From JAGOGN01 sp036652735 (GTDB lineage Bacteria; Bacillota; Clostridia; Lachnospirales; Lachnospiraceae): DNA of 64,000 nt. This document shows, in pieces, positions 25,336 through 32,923 of the stretch (positions are counted from its first letter, which is position 1; the number at the start of each line of letters is the position of its first letter). The DNA lies in assembly GCA_036652735.1 (NCBI GenBank), contig JAVVVI010000006.1:5321-69320 (forward strand), written 5' to 3'. Below the pieces are notes generated by a model. The model ran no database searches. It was not told the DNA's origin and saw nothing but the letters and a program-made list of their open reading frames with translations. The position numbers were made by a program, and so were the translations under genes.

Positions 25336-26089
25336 TGCAAGCTTGTTTTGCTTCAGCCGGAATCTCTAAGGTTTGTTTGGAATTAAGATTCGATAGTTTA
25401 TAAGTATTGTCATAGGCGATTCCATTTACCGTTTCATTTGCGGTTACTAGAACAGGAAAATAATTTTTTTTATCTAAATACATTACAATTATTTCATCTT
25501 TTGTTGCATTTGATACGTTTTTACTGTCATAGGTAAGTAAATAACAGTCTTCACCATTTAGATCTTCTTCTGTTAGTGACAACGCCTCAATGGCATAATT
25601 ATCAAATAAAGTTGGTGAAATTGCATCCATACATTCCTGATAATTCAGTATGGTTTCATTAATTTCTTCCGGATTATTAATCAAAGCATAATACCATTCT
25701 TCCGGTTCCTGATCCTCCTTAAGATAACGGGTATAGGTATCCAATATGGCATCGTGGGAATCATAATAATTTTCAATTTTAAAGGAAACTTCATCCTCAC
25801 TATAGTATGTTAGCTGTTCATATACGGTGTAAGAAGAGTCCTTTAAAAAAGCGTGATATAAGATGTGTTCATCACTGGCTCCCCCAATCAACATATCTTT
25901 TTCAAACTCCAAATACGTAACTTCGTTAAAAGCATCTTTGGCTTTCTTTAATACGTCTTCCGCCGTAACTACTTTGACCTTTTTATCTGCCTCTACACTT
26001 TTTGCTGAAAGAAATGGCAAATTTGCACATCCGGTTGAAAAACCGGAAAAGCAAATTAAGAGTAGTGCGATTCGTAACCATCGTTTCAT
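25328..26089 (-). CDS. Putative lipoprotein, function unknown
   Basis: 253 residues. Signal peptide with lipobox: basic MKRWLR, hydrophobic stretch, then FSTGC with the lipidated Cys at 21. The mature part (AEDVLKKAKDAFNEVTYLEFEKD) resembles LolA/LppX-fold lipoproteins that bind hydrophobic ligands, but I do not recognise a named family. The start overlaps the recG stop by 4 nt (ATGA), so it is co-translated with recG, an unusual partner. The 3' end converges on rqcH. Confidence 0.75.
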   Translation of the reverse strand: MKRWLRIALLLICFSGFSTGCANLPFLSAKSVEADKKVKVVTAEDVLKKAKDAFNEVTYLEFEKDMLIGGASDEHILYHAFLKDSSYTVYEQLTYYSEDEVSFKIENYYDSHDAILDTYTRYLKEDQEPEEWYYALINNPEEINETILNYQECMDAISPTLFDNYAIEALSLTEEDLNGEDCYLLTYDSKNVSNATKDEIIVMYLDKKNYFPVLVTANETVNGIAYDNTYKLSNLNSKQTLEIPAEAKQACIR

Positions 26090-28068
26090 TTAATTTCTCC
26101 TTTGCGTTTTTGTTCATTTATATCATCTGCTGCAAGCTGCAGCAAGCTATTGTCCCGATATATGTCTCCCAGGCAAAAGTTCATCTCTCCGCTTTGACGA
26201 ATGCCAAAAAAATCTCCCGGTCCCCTTAATAGCAGATCCTGTTCTGCAATTTCAAACCCATCATTGGAGTGATTTAAAATCGTTAATCGCTCCTGCTCTT
26301 TTCCCTTGGAATCTCCATTCATTAAAATACAATAAGACTGTGCACTGCTTCGGCCAACGCGCCCCCTTAACTGATGAAGCTGGGCAAGACCAAACCGCTC
26401 TGCATTTAGAATAAGCATTACCGTTGCATTGGGAACATTTACGCCCACTTCCACAACGGTAGTGGATACTAAAATCTGAATCTCATTTCCGGCAAATTCT
26501 TTCATGACTTTTTCTTTTTCCATTGCTTTCATTTTCCCATGAAGAGAAGCAATCTTATACCGTCCCTTATAAAATTCAGTAAGCATTTCGGTACAGTGCT
26601 GTACATCTTCGGCATCCACCGCCTCACTTTCTTCAACTAATGGACAAATAACATAGGCCTGATAACCACATTGTACCTGTTCTTCTATAAATTCAAGTGA
26701 TTTTCGATAATATTTTTTATCAACCACACAGTTCTTAATTGGTTTTCTTGAAGCAGGAAGTTCCTGAATCTTTGAAATGCTTAAATCTCCATATAAGATA
26801 ATTGCCAAGGTTCTGGGGATGGGTGTTGCACTCATTACTAATATATGCGGAAAATTCCCCTTTTTGCCAAGGCTCTCCCGCTGCCTTACACCAAACCGAT
26901 GCTGTTCATCCGTAATAACCAAAGCAAGTGATTCAAACTGTACATCCTCTTGAATTAAGGCATGGGTTCCCAGCACTAATGCACCCGGTGTATTGAGAAT
27001 CTCATTCTTAATGTTGCGTTTGTCCTTCACACTCATGCTTCCGGTTAGTAAAAAAAGTTTCATGTTCAGATGAAGTCGTTGTGCCAATTCAGAAAAAGAA
27101 ACATAATGCTGACCGGCAAGAACTTCTGTTGGAACCATAAGTGCCGACTGGTATCCATTTAGAGAGGCATAAATCATGGCTAAAAATGCAATAATGGTCT
27201 TTCCACAGCCAACGTCTCCTTGGAGCAGACGCATCATAGGAATTGGTTTCTTCATATCCAGCAGGACATCATGCAACGCATTATGCTGTCCCATTGTAAG
27301 CGCATAAGGCAGATCTTTTAGCAAAGAAAGAACCGGCTCTAAATCCTTGAATTGAAATTGATTATATAATTGAATTTTATCCTTCTTTAAGGACTCCAGT
27401 TGCAGGAGAAAATGATAAAATTCTTCATAAATCAATCGTTTTCTTGCGTTTTGCAATTCTTCTTCATTCTCTGGAAAATGCATGGTATATAAGGCCTGGG
27501 TATAATCCGGAAAACAATATTTCTCAACAAGAAAAGGTGGAAGTGTGTCTTCCAGTTGTTGACAGTAACGAAACGCATTTTCTACACATTTTTGATGTAA
27601 TTTATTCGTTAATCCTGCGGTTAATGAATATACCGGCTGCAAAGAACAACGCATTTGATGGTATTGTTCCGGAGAAAAAATAACAGATTGTTCCATAGAA
27701 TACATTGCATTTTTCTTTTTTAATTTTCCAAAAAAAAGATAGGTTTCATTAAAATGTAAACTATTTTTTAGAAAGGGTTTTCGATACCAGACAAGGGAAA
27801 GCTTCCTGTTCTCTTCCATTATGGTTGTTGTTGTTAATTTCATTCCATTTACAGCTCTTACATATACAGGAGAATGAATGGTTCCCTGTATGGTGCAAAA
27901 GGTATCCACCTGGGCATCTGTTAACGCAGTGACCTCAGGGTAGTTTACATAATTATTCGGAAAGCGAAGGAGTATATCACCCAAGGTGAATACTCCTAGT
28001 TTTGCAAATAATTTTTCTGTTTTATCACCAATTCCTTTTAATTCACGAATGGAAGTATCCGGACCCAT
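26086..28068 (-). CDS. recG: ATP-dependent DNA helicase RecG
   Basis: Branch-migration helicase that regresses stalled replication forks. 660 residues, slightly shorter than B. subtilis RecG (682). N-terminal wedge/OB domain (about 1-240, SIRELKGIGDKTEKLF), Walker A GDVGCGKT (about 266-273), DEQHRFG as Walker B, ATPIPRT as motif III, and VSTTVVEVGVNVPNATVM with QLRGRVGRSSAQSYC as motifs V and VI. It follows yloV by 10 nt, as in the B. subtilis yloU-yloV-...-recG cluster. Confidence 0.97.
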   Translation of the reverse strand: MGPDTSIRELKGIGDKTEKLFAKLGVFTLGDILLRFPNNYVNYPEVTALTDAQVDTFCTIQGTIHSPVYVRAVNGMKLTTTTIMEENRKLSLVWYRKPFLKNSLHFNETYLFFGKLKKKNAMYSMEQSVIFSPEQYHQMRCSLQPVYSLTAGLTNKLHQKCVENAFRYCQQLEDTLPPFLVEKYCFPDYTQALYTMHFPENEEELQNARKRLIYEEFYHFLLQLESLKKDKIQLYNQFQFKDLEPVLSLLKDLPYALTMGQHNALHDVLLDMKKPIPMMRLLQGDVGCGKTIIAFLAMIYASLNGYQSALMVPTEVLAGQHYVSFSELAQRLHLNMKLFLLTGSMSVKDKRNIKNEILNTPGALVLGTHALIQEDVQFESLALVITDEQHRFGVRQRESLGKKGNFPHILVMSATPIPRTLAIILYGDLSISKIQELPASRKPIKNCVVDKKYYRKSLEFIEEQVQCGYQAYVICPLVEESEAVDAEDVQHCTEMLTEFYKGRYKIASLHGKMKAMEKEKVMKEFAGNEIQILVSTTVVEVGVNVPNATVMLILNAERFGLAQLHQLRGRVGRSSAQSYCILMNGDSKGKEQERLTILNHSNDGFEIAEQDLLLRGPGDFFGIRQSGEMNFCLGDIYRDNSLLQLAADDINEQKRKGEIK

Positions 28069-28078
28069 AGCTTCACCT

Positions 28079-29749
28079 TTATTCTACAGAAATCAGGTAA
28101 TAGTAAATTGGCTGACCACCACTATATACCTCTAACTCACAATCAGGATACTGTTCTTGTAATTTTGAAGCCAGTTCCTGTGCAATATCCTCAGTTACAT
28201 CTTCTCCATAATAGATGCTGATAATAGAAGACTCTTCCTCTACCATTTTTGACATCATTGAAAAAACAACTTCATCAATCTCTTTTCCTGCTGAAAGAAT
28301 GGTTGAATCACCAATTCCCATATAATCATTTTCCTTGATTTCAATGGAATCAATTACCGTATCTCGAACAGCATACGTTACCTGACCTGTCTTTACGGTT
28401 GTAATCTCGGAAAGCATACTTTCTTCATTTTCTTCAGGAGACTTTTCCGGAATATAGTTAATGAGAGCAACAATTCCCTGGGGAACGGTCTTTGTTGGAA
28501 TCACATGGATTATTTTATCTTCACATAAAGATGCAGCCTGGTTTGCTGCAAGTATTATATTCTTATTATTCGGCAGAATAAAGATATGGTCTGCATTCAC
28601 CTGCTTTATTGCATTTAACATATCCTCCGTACTTGGATTCATTGTTTGTCCACCTTCAATGAGATAATCCACGCCCAATCCCTTGAATATCTCATTTAGT
28701 CCAGTTCCAATTGAGACAGAGATAAATCCCATTTCTTTCTTTGGTTCCTGTATCTGCTCAGCCAGTTGCGCTTCTTTTTCCTGTTTGGCAATATTCGAAG
28801 CATCTTTAATGAGACGTTCCTGATGTTCTTCTCTCATATTGTCGATTTTAATTCGGCTTAAAGAACCATGGGTAAGTGCTATCTGAATGGCAAGTCCCGG
28901 ATCGTTTGTATGCACATGTACTTTTATGATTTCATCATCTGCAACCACTACAATCGAATCACCGATTCCTTCTAAAAAGTGGCGGAATTCCTTCTCCGTA
29001 GAAGCTGTAATGGGATTCGTAAGAACAATTAAGAATTCCGTACAATAACCAAATTTAATCTCTGCTTCTGTTTGCGGTGAAATCTTAACAATTCCCGAAG
29101 TCGGTCCCTTGGCAAAGGAATAATCAATTTCCTTTCCTAAATAAGCATCAAATGCGCCCTTTAGAACCTCCACCAGTCCCTGACCACCGGAATCAACCAC
29201 ACCTGCCTGCTTTAATACCGGTAACAGATCCGGTGTCTTACTTAACACCTCTTCTGCTTCTTCAATAATCTTAGCAAGAAAGACTTCCATATCATCTACT
29301 TCACCAATTAAATCCAAAGCCTTGTCCGCTACACCTCTTGCAACGGTAAGAATGGTTCCCTCTTTGGGTTTCATAACTGCTTTATAAGCTGTTTCAACTC
29401 CCTTTTGAAAGGCTTCCGAAAGGGTTAAAACATCTATTTCCTCATGATTGGAAATTACCTTTGTAAAGCCACGAAATAATTGAGATAAAATAACACCGGA
29501 ATTTCCTCTTGCTCCTCTTAAAGAGCCGGATGAAATTGCCTTTGAGATTGAAACCATGTTTAAATCCTCAATGGCACTGATTTCTTTTGCAGCCGACATA
29601 ATTGTCATGCACATATTTGTTCCGGTATCTCCATCCGGAACCGGAAATACATTTAATTCATTGATCCATTCTTTTTTTGATTCTAAATTTTTCGCTCCGG
29701 CAAGAAACATCTTTGCCAACATTTTTGCGTTTATTGTACTAGCAGCCAC
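28079..29749 (-). CDS. yloV: DAK2-domain fatty acid kinase catalytic subunit (YloV/FakA)
   Basis: 556 residues from a GTG start at 29749 with GGAGG. The N-terminal DhaL/DAK2 kinase domain (about 1-205) has PVPDGDTGTNM (residues 37-46), whose aspartates bind Mg-ATP. The C-terminal half (about 220-556) matches FakA/YloV proteins. S. aureus FakA phosphorylates fatty acids bound to FakB partners, for incorporation into phospholipid. No fakB gene lies in the window. It follows yloU, the conserved order. Confidence 0.92.
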   Translation of the reverse strand: MAASTINAKMLAKMFLAGAKNLESKKEWINELNVFPVPDGDTGTNMCMTIMSAAKEISAIEDLNMVSISKAISSGSLRGARGNSGVILSQLFRGFTKVISNHEEIDVLTLSEAFQKGVETAYKAVMKPKEGTILTVARGVADKALDLIGEVDDMEVFLAKIIEEAEEVLSKTPDLLPVLKQAGVVDSGGQGLVEVLKGAFDAYLGKEIDYSFAKGPTSGIVKISPQTEAEIKFGYCTEFLIVLTNPITASTEKEFRHFLEGIGDSIVVVADDEIIKVHVHTNDPGLAIQIALTHGSLSRIKIDNMREEHQERLIKDASNIAKQEKEAQLAEQIQEPKKEMGFISVSIGTGLNEIFKGLGVDYLIEGGQTMNPSTEDMLNAIKQVNADHIFILPNNKNIILAANQAASLCEDKIIHVIPTKTVPQGIVALINYIPEKSPEENEESMLSEITTVKTGQVTYAVRDTVIDSIEIKENDYMGIGDSTILSAGKEIDEVVFSMMSKMVEEESSIISIYYGEDVTEDIAQELASKLQEQYPDCELEVYSGGQPIYYYLISVE

Positions 29750-29761
29750 AGCTATTCCTCC

Positions 29762-30118
29762 TTAATCGATTACACGAATACCTTCAACAAAAATGTTGAT
29801 TTTTTCAATCTCAAGTCCGGTAAATTCTTCTACTTGATATTTAACGGTACTAATCAGTGTATCGGATATGGTTGTAATACTCACACCATATGCAATAATA
29901 ACATGAAAATCTATTGTAATCTTATTTTCCACAATATCTACGTTAATTCCATGAGTCAAATAATCATGTTTTAATAATTTAACAAGTCCATCTTTTACAT
30001 TGACTGCCGCCATGCCAACAATACCAAAGCATCCTACCGCTACGCTTCCGGCATAGGTCTTAATTACTTCTTCATCAATGAGAACTTTTCCTAACTTCGT
30101 ATCCATTTGACCTTTCAT
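29762..30118 (-). CDS. yloU: Asp23/Gls24 family protein (YloU)
   Basis: 118 residues from ATG at 30118 with GGAGG; longer starts are open but lack a ribosome site. Core: LGKVLIDEEVIKTYAGSVAVGCFGIVGMA. Family members (Asp23, AmaP-associated) are envelope-stress or membrane-associated scaffolds; the molecular role is uncertain. First gene of yloU-yloV-recG, divergent from rpmB as in B. subtilis. AT-rich sequence with TATAAT boxes lies upstream near 30160-30185, but no clear -35. Confidence 0.9.
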   Translation of the reverse strand: MKGQMDTKLGKVLIDEEVIKTYAGSVAVGCFGIVGMAAVNVKDGLVKLLKHDYLTHGINVDIVENKITIDFHVIIAYGVSITTISDTLISTVKYQVEEFTGLEIEKINIFVEGIRVID

Positions 30119-30309
30119 ATAACAACCTCCATTAGAAATTCTTTCCATTCCTGTACCATCTCTGACACATTATATTTTATTATAACCTTTTTTTGAGAAA
30201 AAAGAAATACAAACTTTATAAAATTTTGATTTTCAAACAATTCTATCCCTGGTTTTATGGGTAGTATTTTAATTTAAATAAATTATTTTAACTTTATTTG
30301 AATTTATCC

Positions 30310-30338
30310 TTGCATTTTCTGACTAAATTTGATAGAAT
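30310..30338 (+). promoter_or_regulatory. rpmB promoter, sigma-A type
   Basis: TTGCAT (30310-30315), exact 17-bp spacer, TAGAAT (30333-30338). Leader about 55 nt. The rest of the 250-nt gap between yloU and rpmB is AT-rich and shows no other gene. Confidence 0.75.
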
Positions 30339-30351
30339 GTTTATGTTGCGA

Positions 30352-30373
30352 ATTCGGCTAGATAAAGTCGAAT
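30352..30373 (+). promoter_or_regulatory. Short hairpin in rpmB leader
   Basis: ATTCGGCT (30352-30359) pairs with AGTCGAAT (30366-30373) with one G-U pair, loop of six, ending about 15 nt before AAGGAGG. Possibly an autoregulatory or stability element; there is no U-run. Confidence 0.35.
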
Positions 30374-30400
30374 GAAGAAAATGCAAGGAGGTGCACGATT

Positions 30401-30586
30401 ATGGCAAAATGTGCTATTTGTGGAAAAGGCGCTCATTTCGGTAACAATGTCAGCCACTCACATAGAAGATCAAATAGAATGTGGAAATCTAACGTGAAAT
30501 CTGTTAGATGTAAGGTAAATGGAGCTGCGAAAAGGATGTATGTTTGTACTTCCTGCTTAAAAAGCGGTAACGTTGAAAGAGCATAA
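30401..30586 (+). CDS. rpmB: 50S ribosomal protein L28
   Basis: 61 residues, the Firmicute length. MAKCAICGKG, then NRMWKSNVKSVR and VCTSCLKSG. It retains two CxxC pairs (Cys4/Cys7 and near 49/52), so it is the zinc-binding form; genomes may hold a second Cys-less copy controlled by zinc, not seen here. AAGGAGG precedes ATG. Divergent from yloU, as in B. subtilis. Confidence 0.97.
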   Translation: MAKCAICGKGAHFGNNVSHSHRRSNRMWKSNVKSVRCKVNGAAKRMYVCTSCLKSGNVERA

Positions 30587-30594
30587 TACACCGG

Positions 30595-30621
30595 AGAACT
30601 GTCATATGACAGTTCTTTTTT
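30595..30621 (+). terminator. Rho-independent terminator of rpmB
   Basis: A perfect palindrome (AGAACTGTCAT and its complement, 30595-30616) 9 nt past the rpmB stop, followed by a T-run. Clear intrinsic terminator. Confidence 0.9.
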
Positions 30622-30657
30622 ATTTGTATCTTTAACCATTTCTCAGGGTACGTTCTG

Positions 30658-30807
30658 CTACTTCTCCCCACAACAGCAGAATAAATTATAGCCAATCACG
30701 AAGCACCCGATCATAAGTAAAATCGAGAAAAAATTATGTGGCAGAAAAAACATAATTAACATTCCCACTGCAATCCAAAATAAAATAAATCCAATTGCTT
30801 TTCTCAT
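30658..30807 (-). CDS. Small conserved-type membrane protein, 49 aa
   Basis: Unrecognised short gene. ATG at 30807 has GGTGG 8 nt upstream (ATG at 30813 is too close). It begins MRKAIGFILFWIAVGMLIMF, a first hydrophobic helix (about 4-21), then FLPHN as a turn, a second helix (about 27-42) and the short Cys-rich end FCCCGEK. A two-helix hairpin with a triple-Cys tail is unlikely to arise by chance with a ribosome site, and I recall similar small proteins from Lachnospiraceae. It lies just downstream of the gerW terminator, so it needs read-through or its own promoter. Confidence 0.65.
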   Translation of the reverse strand: MRKAIGFILFWIAVGMLIMFFLPHNFFSILLMIGCFVIGYNLFCCCGEK

Positions 30808-30820
30808 ATTCATTACCACC

Positions 30821-30851
30821 AAAAAAGCATATATACTCTATATATATGCTT
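30821..30851 (-). terminator. Terminator after gerW
   Basis: On the minus strand AAGCATATATA (30841-30851) pairs with its complement at 30825-30835, followed by TTTTTT. Lies 15 nt past the gerW stop and just before the 49-aa gene. Confidence 0.8.
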
Positions 30852-30865
30852 CCCTGAAAAAGTAT

Positions 30866-31258
30866 TTACTTGTTTTCTTCACAATCTTTCTTTAATTCAT
30901 CAAAATCAACTTCTGATTCCGGAACACCTGTCTTTTTGAATTTATCAATAATGTCCGGTATCATATCTAAGATCTTGGTCATACCATCCTGATTCTTTAC
31001 ATTTACAAGCTTTGTTGCTCCATTTTGAATTACAAGAATGGAACTTGGTGTAATGCGACCACCCATTCCACCTCCGCCATTGTTCTTATTGTCACCGGAA
31101 AAGGCACCTGCTCCAACACCAAAACTTACATCCACCAATGGAAGAATTATGGTTTCACCTATATGAATCGCCTCTCCCACTACGGTCTTGGTTGAAATAA
31201 AACTATCCATTCCTTTAAATAATGACTCTACTGTTGATACAAAATTATTTTCTGACAT
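30866..31258 (-). CDS. gerW: GerW family sporulation protein (YtfJ)
   Basis: 130 residues. Core ISTKTVVGEAIHIGETIILPLVDVSFGVGAGAF with a glycine-rich stretch (GGGGMGGRITPSSILVI). B. subtilis GerW is a forespore protein needed for germination. Upstream ytfI-like gene ends 12 nt before, the same ytfI-ytfJ pair as in B. subtilis, which strengthens both calls and the view that this organism sporulates. Confidence 0.92.
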   Translation of the reverse strand: MSENNFVSTVESLFKGMDSFISTKTVVGEAIHIGETIILPLVDVSFGVGAGAFSGDNKNNGGGGMGGRITPSSILVIQNGATKLVNVKNQDGMTKILDMIPDIIDKFKKTGVPESEVDFDELKKDCEENK

Positions 31259-31270
31259 ATCTGCAGCCTC

Positions 31271-32047
31271 CTATTTCGTTCTGTTTTTAAGTATGGTTCT
31301 CACTTGTTGATCTATCATTAATTTAACGATAACTACTAGAACATGATACAGCCTCAGATGACCCTTTAATTCCAGCGCACCCTCTGCCCACCATTCTTCT
31401 TTTGTAAAATCCGGTTGAATGCTTACCCCTTTTTTATAAAAAGCAGGAATAAGACTGATAATCCCCAACGTCCATCCGGTATAAGAGGGATCTTCCATTG
31501 AGAAGGAAAGATTCGCTTTTATCCTGCGGGGGCATAGATGTTTCCACAAATAACCCAGTTGGTGTAGCACCTTATAAAAAAGGCTTTTATGAAGGGGATC
31601 TGTTAGAAACGTCCAAATATGATTCAGCTTGTTCCATATATTCTTTCCTCTTATAAGAAAATTATTTTTTTTTGATTCTTTGTGTTCCGGAGTATCCAAT
31701 CTGGATTCATTCTTTATGGGATTCTTTGTGTCCTTTAAAAGTGGAGCTTCTGCCTCTATTTGACCTTCTTTTTTCTTTCTTTTTTTAAAAAAATCAAGGG
31801 GAATTCCAAAAATTCTAATGCAGGTTGTAACTTCTTTATTCTGATATCTTCCTGTGAAAGAAAGGATATGTAGAAACCAGCTCACACGAACATACATCTG
31901 TGTATTTATTGGAAGTGCCTGAAAATCTCCGGTAAAAAAATAACGTACCGGTACAAATAAAATCATCATTAACAGAAGTAAAATTAGTGAAAGACAAGAA
32001 GCAACTATGATTCCCATTATTTTTAAAATTAAAACTATAACTGTCAT
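31271..32047 (-). CDS. ytfI: DUF2953 membrane protein (YtfI-like)
   Basis: 258 residues. N-terminal TM (IVASCLSLILLLLMMILFVPVRYFF), a charged middle rich in Lys, and a C-terminal DUF2953-like part (FSMEDPSYTGWTLGIISLIPAFYKKGVSIQPDF). Function unknown; it is linked to gerW/ytfJ in spore-formers. One base separates it from the 105-aa gene. Probably sporulation-related by association. Confidence 0.82.
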   Translation of the reverse strand: MTVIVLILKIMGIIVASCLSLILLLLMMILFVPVRYFFTGDFQALPINTQMYVRVSWFLHILSFTGRYQNKEVTTCIRIFGIPLDFFKKRKKKEGQIEAEAPLLKDTKNPIKNESRLDTPEHKESKKNNFLIRGKNIWNKLNHIWTFLTDPLHKSLFYKVLHQLGYLWKHLCPRRIKANLSFSMEDPSYTGWTLGIISLIPAFYKKGVSIQPDFTKEEWWAEGALELKGHLRLYHVLVVIVKLMIDQQVRTILKNRTK

Positions 32048-32048
32048 T

Positions 32049-32366
32049 CTACTCCTCTACATTCATAATATAGGAACGGATATCCAGTCCTCCGGTTTCC
32101 ATAAGTGAATTATTACAGATCGCCGCAACCAGTTCTACACTTTCTGTGAATCCATTTGCCAGTCCAACAATAAAAAGCTCCTTTTTGGGATAGGCTTTTT
32201 GTAACAGCTCCCCTGCTTCTATAATATCAAATAAATCCTTTTGATTGGATGACAGAGTAATTACATAAATACCCGGGCATAAGATATTGTGTTCGATCCT
32301 CCACTTAATGCGATTCTTCTTTTTTAAAATACTGTTCCCGATCCATAAATTATTATACCATTTCAT
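32049..32366 (-). CDS. Conserved hypothetical protein, 105 aa
   Basis: Not a family I can name. It starts with basic residues (about 1-25, KKKNRIKWRIEHN), then a compact part: GIYVITLSSNQKDLFDIIEAG and LFIVGLANGFTESVELVAA. No TM segment or signal. AAGGTGAG precedes ATG. It sits between the Nudix gene and ytfI in the same transcription unit, each gap under 10 nt, which suggests a linked role. Confidence 0.7.
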   Translation of the reverse strand: MKWYNNLWIGNSILKKKNRIKWRIEHNILCPGIYVITLSSNQKDLFDIIEAGELLQKAYPKKELFIVGLANGFTESVELVAAICNNSLMETGGLDIRSYIMNVEE

Positions 32367-32375
32367 TTTCTCACC

Positions 32376-32828
32376 TTAAAAATACTTCTTACTGCCCCAA
32401 AGATTATTCTTTTTCAAATCCAGATATTCACTATATGCTTTTTCTAAGATTTGTTTTTCATTTGAAAATTTCAAAAGATGATATGCTTCATGGAACTTGT
32501 AGTACCCTGAGTCAACAAAATACTCTTCTCTTTGTGGTTTACTGTAGTAACTTTCTGCCATCATAAGATACCAGTGTACCTGCTTCTCGACTGTATCTTC
32601 TGGAATATTGAAGGTATATTGACTTTTGCCTATATACTTAATGATAGAAGCCTCCACACTGGATTCCTCTAATACTTCACGCGCTGCAGTACATTTATAG
32701 TCTTCTAAATCCTCAACGGTTCCCTTAGGAAGTACCCAGCCCTCATACTTGTTCCTATAGTTCTTATAAAGTACAAGTATTTTTCCACGAAAGATTACCA
32801 CACCGCCACAACTGGTTGCTTCAATCAT
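32376..32828 (-). CDS. Nudix hydrolase
   Basis: 150 residues. Hydrolyses a nucleoside diphosphate linked to some group. Nudix box GTVEDLEDYKCTAAREVLEESS matches Gx5Ex7REUxEEx, with Ser in place of the last Gly. The N-terminus ATSCGGVVIFRGKILVLYKN and KYEGWVLPKG are typical of the Ap4A/MutT group. Substrate cannot be told. First gene of the Nudix-105aa-ytfI-gerW unit, behind its own promoter. Confidence 0.9.
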   Translation of the reverse strand: MIEATSCGGVVIFRGKILVLYKNYRNKYEGWVLPKGTVEDLEDYKCTAAREVLEESSVEASIIKYIGKSQYTFNIPEDTVEKQVHWYLMMAESYYSKPQREEYFVDSGYYKFHEAYHLLKFSNEKQILEKAYSEYLDLKKNNLWGSKKYF

Positions 32829-32866
32829 TGCAAATCCTCCTGCTGCGGTTTTTATAACTTATTGCA

Positions 32867-32895
32867 AGTATACAACTTTTATAGCTTCCTTGCAA
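32867..32895 (-). promoter_or_regulatory. Promoter of the Nudix-gerW unit
   Basis: Minus strand TTGCAA (32890-32895), 17-bp spacer, TATACT (32867-32872). Leader about 35 nt to AGGAGG and the Nudix ATG. Confidence 0.75.
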
Positions 32896-32923
32896 GAAGT
32901 TTGAACGCTTGCCCCAAAAATCA

